DNA from: Nocardia fusca NBRC 14340
GTDB lineage: Bacteria; Actinomycetota; Actinomycetes; Mycobacteriales; Mycobacteriaceae
Length of the DNA: 64,000 bases
Reading direction: 5' to 3'
NCBI RefSeq assembly: GCF_001618425.1
Contig: NZ_BDCU01000042.1
Span: 62,001-126,000, forward strand
Within the stretch, counting starts at the first letter, position 1. Every line of letters starts with the position of its first letter. Below the pieces are notes generated by a model. It was not told the origin of the DNA, did no database searches, and saw only the letters and a program-made list of their open reading frames with translations. Made by a program: the position numbers and the translations under genes. Of this stretch, positions 56,201-62,200 are shown piece by piece.

Positions 56201-59200
56201 ACGGATCGACTGGCGCGCCGCGCGAGACAAGCTGAAATCCGAGCTGTTCGGCCGGTTGCCTACCGACAGTCCCGACCTCTTCCCTTGGAAGATCATCCAC
56301 GATCTCAGCAGAGGCGGCGGCGACGCGCTGAACAATCCGGACTCGGAGTTCCGCAGGTACGTGGACGAGTACCACGAGCGGCTGCGGGGGGAGATCAACC
56401 GAGTTGTCGCCGACCTGCCCAGGTCGGGATCGACCACCGGGACCACTCCGGAATCCTCGTTGGAGTCGACCAGGACTCTGCAGGTGGTCGGTGATCTGTG
56501 GTTGATGCCGGACCGTCCGAAAGTGCTCACTTCGCTGCTGGTGGACTTCGCGAGACTGCACGGCATCGTTGCGCAGATACGCGAATTCGCGCAGTACAAC
56601 GGCTGGATCGATGCGATCGATGCCATGGATTCGGCGATGTACCGCGAATCCGCCCATCCTGGCGCCGGCCCACTGAGCCTCAAGGAATTGCGTGCCCGCG
56701 CAGAGGAATTCGAAGCAAAGGCAGCGGAGACGGTTGCTGTCGCAAAGACAGTGCGGCAGACCGGACAGCGGCTGATGAACCTGGCATCGGATTCGGGCGT
56801 GCAGTTGAACGTAGGGGAAGCGCGGCGCCGTGATGTCCTGCCCGGCCCGGAGACGGTGGCGCGCTTGCGGCGGGAAGTCGAGGAACTCGAGCTACAGGCC
56901 AGGACGCGGCCATTCCCTGATCCGGAGGGGCGGCAGCCCGGCGTCGAGCGCCTGGGCCCACTGAACCGTCTGCTACGAACCATCGAAACATTCGAGGCGT
57001 GCAGCCTCGAGCTCGAGGAGCGACGTTTCGAACTGGACACGCTTGCCGTAGCTGGGAGTTCGGTCGAACCCTCGCTGTCGCAGGACTCCCCCCTGAAATG
57101 GGAGGCCGGAAGGTCCCTGGGGTGGCTCGCGGAAAGCCGGATCGCCATATCGGATCCGCTGACCTCGATCAAGTATTACGAACCGACCGACAATGTGCCG
57201 CCGGATGTCCGGCGGCAGCAGTGGCTCACCGGAATAGAGGCGCTGGATCGCGCCGTCCGGTATGCGTGGGCCGAGTTCGAGTTCGCGTCGCGGGCCGAGG
57301 GTGACGATCCGGGGCGAACTCGGGCGATCGAACGGATGTATTGGCAGTGGCGGGTCGAGCAGTTGGCGGCGCGGGCGAGTGTGCTGGTGGACCAGAGCGT
57401 CGCGCGCACGAACTTGTTCGGCGAGGTGCAGCGGCTCTACTGGAAACCCGGACCGCTCGTCGAGGGATCGGAATTCGACCGGGACACCAGGTTCGCATCA
57501 AGCTACCGAGATGAGCTGGATGATGCCATGAGGCGGCCGGTGTCGCCTGGCCGTCTGCTGTCACTGGTCGATGACATCCGTGAACAGTTGGTGCTGGAGC
57601 AGGTCGAGCGAGCCGACCGATTCGGCGACGATGTGGTGGCCGGGGTCCACGCCGCCGTTCCGGACGCCGAGGATCGGATCGCGCAGGTCCTGCTCGACAT
57701 CGAGGAAGTGGCCGGCCGGCTGGAGTCGGTGATCGGTGACCTCGGTGTGGTCGAACGGCAACTGGACAGCCTTCTGGGAACCGATTCCGCCTGGCAGGTA
57801 TTGGCCGGCCTCGTCCCGGATGCCGGCGAGGCGATCGCCCCGCATCGGCGTTCCGATACCGAGGACACGGCGTGGGAGCCGAATCGGTGCGGCGAGCGAC
57901 TGCTGGCCGATATCGAGCGGGTGTTCGGCCGGGACGATCTCGGAGATCTGACGGGCGTCGGTGATCTGAGCGGTGTAATGGCCAGTCGGCTGGAGCAGGC
58001 ACTCGCCGATGATCCGAACGGTGAGGTGCGTCGTGCGGTGCGGATCCACGGTCTCGCCGAGATCGAGACCGGCGTGCGCCGGCTGATGACCACCGGGCAG
58101 AAGCACGGCGGGGTGGTGGTGTTCGACCCCAAGGTGACCTCGGCCGCGGCGAGGGAGCAGGGACATACCTATCTGATCGAATGGTCGGTCGACGAACAGG
58201 GTGAACCGAGATTTCTCAGTCACGACGACCAGGCGCGTGCCGACGCGGAAACCGTATCCACAGACAATCAATCGGCGGCCGGTGGAGTCGATTTCGTACT
58301 TCCCGACGCTGGATTCGGCGGTCCGGTGTTCGTGACGTTTCTCGATGCGGAAGCGCGGGTCCAAGCGGTGCCGCAGCCGCCGGATCATTGGCGGGTGCGC
58401 TGGGACAGCGAGGATTTCCCGGTCGGCGCCGATGACGCCGTTCCGGAAAGTTCCGCACCGGGCGGTCTTCCACCGGATGTGTACGAAGCGGTCCGGGCGG
58501 TGCCGGGACCGAATGCAGGTCTCGACTCCGAGCTCGGTCCGGACGGACGGGACACGGTGTCACCCTTGTCGCTCGCCCGGCAGTACAGGGGCGCGCCGGC
58601 CGCGCTGTGGTCATGGGAGTTTCATCCGTTTGTTCGAGAGCCGGAATCACTGGGGCGAACCGGAAGTCACGGTGGCCGGACATTCGAACTCGACCTGAAC
58701 CTCCTGCGGAACGCAGCCCTCGTCGCCGGGACGACTCCAGGACTTTCCCCGGGGGCCGCGAATGGCACGCAGACAGCGGAATTCGTGGCGAACCTGGACA
58801 AGATCGAGGCGCTCAAGGCTGTGGCGCAGGCGCAATTGGAATACTGGGGCGGTAGGCCGGGCCAAATGGCCGACGATGCCGGCCTGATGCGCCGTGTCAT
58901 CGATTTGGAGAGGCTCGCCGCCAGGATATTCGAGGCGGAGGCGGCAGCCCATCGTGGGCACGGTTCGATGTATCGGGTGTCCTCGGCCCGTACCCACGAG
59001 GTGGATGAGCTTCGAGACGAACTCGCGAGCCGGGCCCGCGACACCGTGGAATGGGCCGCTGAACGCAGATATGTTTGGCAACTAGGAGATTTCGCGCCGA
59101 GCCGGGTGCTGGGGCCGGTAACGCTGCGGCTCGCTGATGAGTTCGCGCGGCAGTTAGCGGAATTCGCGCCCCCACCGGATATGCAGCCGGACGGGTGGGC

Positions 59201-62200
59201 GCACCGGAACGTGGCCGCACTCGCCGAGCGGCAGCAGCAACTCCGCAGGGATCGTGACCTCCGGGCCGCGCACCTCGGAGAGCTGATCGGCTATCCGCCG
59301 GAACTGCTGACCCCGGAGCATGTCGCGGTGCTTGCCGAACGGCTGAGTGGTCCGGCCGCGGCCGGGCATTCAGAAGCCGACCGGTTGCGTCTGCTGGACC
59401 GCGAACTGATCGCGGGTGAGGCGGCTCTGATCGGCACGGCACATGCCGAAGGACTCGCGCTGCTGCACGGCGCCACGGTATGGACCCGGGCTCAGCTGGC
59501 TGTGCTGGATGAGCAGTTCCGTGCCGTCCGGGACTTGGCACGCAACGCATGGGCAGTCGGTGACTACGACTTCACCCAGGAACCGACCGAGCTGACCCGC
59601 CTGCGGGAACTACGCGGGCGGCTGGACCGGAAATCTGGCCGTGACCTCGAGAAATTCGAACGATCCGCCATCTCGGGGCGGCTCGATCTGCTGATCGACT
59701 TCGCCGAGACCCGGCAGCTACTGGCCACCCGCGAAACCGCCTTGGTAGAGCTCGCCGGGCAGGTGGAAGACCTGGCAGCGCAGTACTTCGAGGTTCGCGA
59801 CGCCCTTGCGGCCGTATCGGACATCGGGCACGGCGACGATGGACGGCCGGCCGAGATAGCAGTGGCCTTGGACAATGCGCTCGGCCTTGTGCTCGAGGCT
59901 GTGCGCACCGGCGAGTTGCCCCCGGCCGCGCAACCCGAGAACACCCTGCCCCCGGTATCACTACCGGGAGCTCGTGCGCCGCAGGGCCCGGTATCGACTG
60001 AACCGGACCGCGCCGCCGCAAAGCAGGCTCGGCTCGGCGACGACGATGGGGGCGCGCTGTCCGCCGATCCTGTCGCGCCGAATTCCGGTGTGCCCGGGTG
60101 GCGGGTACTACGGGTGCGCGAAGAGGTCGAGCTGGCGCGGGTGCTGTACCACGATCCGGAGGTCCGGCAGGCCGCGGTGGCGGTGCTGCAGCACCTGCGT
60201 GCGGTGCTGATCGACATGCATGCGCCGGACCGGACACCGGAGCAGATCGAGCGGGTCGAGGACGCGTTCTATGCGGTCGGGGGAACGAAGGGGCACGGGC
60301 AGGTGGCGCGGTCGGTGTCGCTGGACGAGCTGGCGGCGGCCGGCAATGTCCGGGAACTGATGTGCGCCCTGCAGAATGCGATGTGGTACAGCGGGCAGAT
60401 CGATCCACCGGCGGGACCGACGCTCGACGACGGTGTGACCGAGCTGCTGAACCGGACGGATTGGACGGAGACGGCGGCCCGGCTGGGACTCGATGTCGAG
60501 GCGCTGGGTGCGCTGCGTGTGCAGATCGTCGGGGCAGATCCGCTGGGAACGGTGGAATTGCTCGATGTCTCCGAATCCGTGAAATCGGTGCGCGACGACA
60601 AGGATCTGCCACTTCTGGAGGAGCTCGCGCTCAGCAACGCGGACGAGCGCCCTCCCAGTGAGCGTTGGAAGAGACGCCGGGTATGGACGGTCCAGGATTG
60701 GCGTCTGCTGGGGATGCCGTTGTCGTCCAGGGAGTTCGCGGCGATCCCGGGTCCATTGATCGCGCTCGAAATATCCCGGCTGGAACCGGGCAACCTGGAG
60801 TTGCCGCGTACTGCCGACGGGCGGGTCGACGAGGACACGCTCGAGGATGCGCTCCGCGCCGAATTCGAGGCCAGAGGCAAAGATTTCCGTTTCGCGCTAC
60901 CGCTCTACGAGTTCGACGAGCAGACCGGCAGCCGGGTGCGGGATGCGAACGGGAACGCGGTGGTGACCCTGGTGCGGGTCTACTGTGCGGATCGGGAGGT
61001 CACTCCGGAGGAGGCGCAGCGGCTGGATCCGGAAAGGTACGCCGTACCGCTTCCGGCGGACAGGGCGACTGTCGGCTCGCTCGCGGTGGGTATTGCCCGG
61101 GACGGGGAATGGTTCCGCTCGACCGCGGTCGAGCGTGGGTTCCCGGTGGTATCGGCGATTTCGGGGACGGCGGCTCGGTTCGCTTCGCATTTCCTGTGGT
61201 TGAAACCGCCGGGGGTTTCGGATACGGCTTACCTGGGTGCGGTACTGGCTTTCCTGATGCCGGAACATCATTCGCTGTACGAGCTGGTGCGGGCGATACA
61301 GAGGTTCGGTCTGGAGGTGGTGGACCCGGCGGTGTTCGAGGCGGCCGATCCGGTGGATGCGCTGTATCGGGCGGTATTCGACGCGTTCGGCCTTCCGATG
61401 CCGGAGGGCGGCGCACGGATCCGGCCGATCTCGGAGGATAGCGAAGCGGCGGCCGGTACCGTCGAGTCCGCCGCAGCCCGGAAGATCGATCACTGCGCCT
61501 GGGATCTGATCGGCAATATCACCGCGGTCTCCGGACGGGAAGATCTCGGCGATCTGGGGCCCGCCGGTCTGAGCGGCGTGCTGGTGAGCCGGGTGGAACC
61601 GGCGCTGGGACCCGGTCCGGACGGGGAACCGGCTCGGGCGGTGTGGATTCCGGAGCTCGCCGGGCTCGAACCGGTGCTGCGGGATATGGTGCGGTCCGGT
61701 CGGTCGCGCGGTCTGGTGTCGGTATTCGATCCCACACTGACCCCGACTGTCGGCGGTCCGATGGGGCATACATATCTGCTGGAGTGGCGGTCCGATGGTC
61801 CGGGCGGTATCCGTTTCACGCGATACGACGGGCCCGCGGCCGCCCCGGATCGGACGGCTACCGATGCTGGTGCCGAGGCGGTAACCGGCGTCGGACGAGA
61901 TTTCGCACTGCCCGCCGAAGGACGCGGAGATCGAGTTCTGGTGGTGTTCCTCGACCACAACGGCCGGGTCGAAACACCACCGCAACAGCCCGAATCCTGG
62001 CGGCCCAGGGCGGATGCCGACGATTTCGCGGTCGGCGCCGACGACGCGGTGCCGTCGCGGCCCGGTGATCCCGAACCCGGTGATCCCTGGGCAGTGACGA
62101 GTTATGCACCGGCACCCCTGAACGCCGGCGAGCAGTCGCAGATAGCCGAGGTTCGGCGTCTGCTCGGCGGGACCGGACCGGTGTTGCCGCTGCGGCACAC

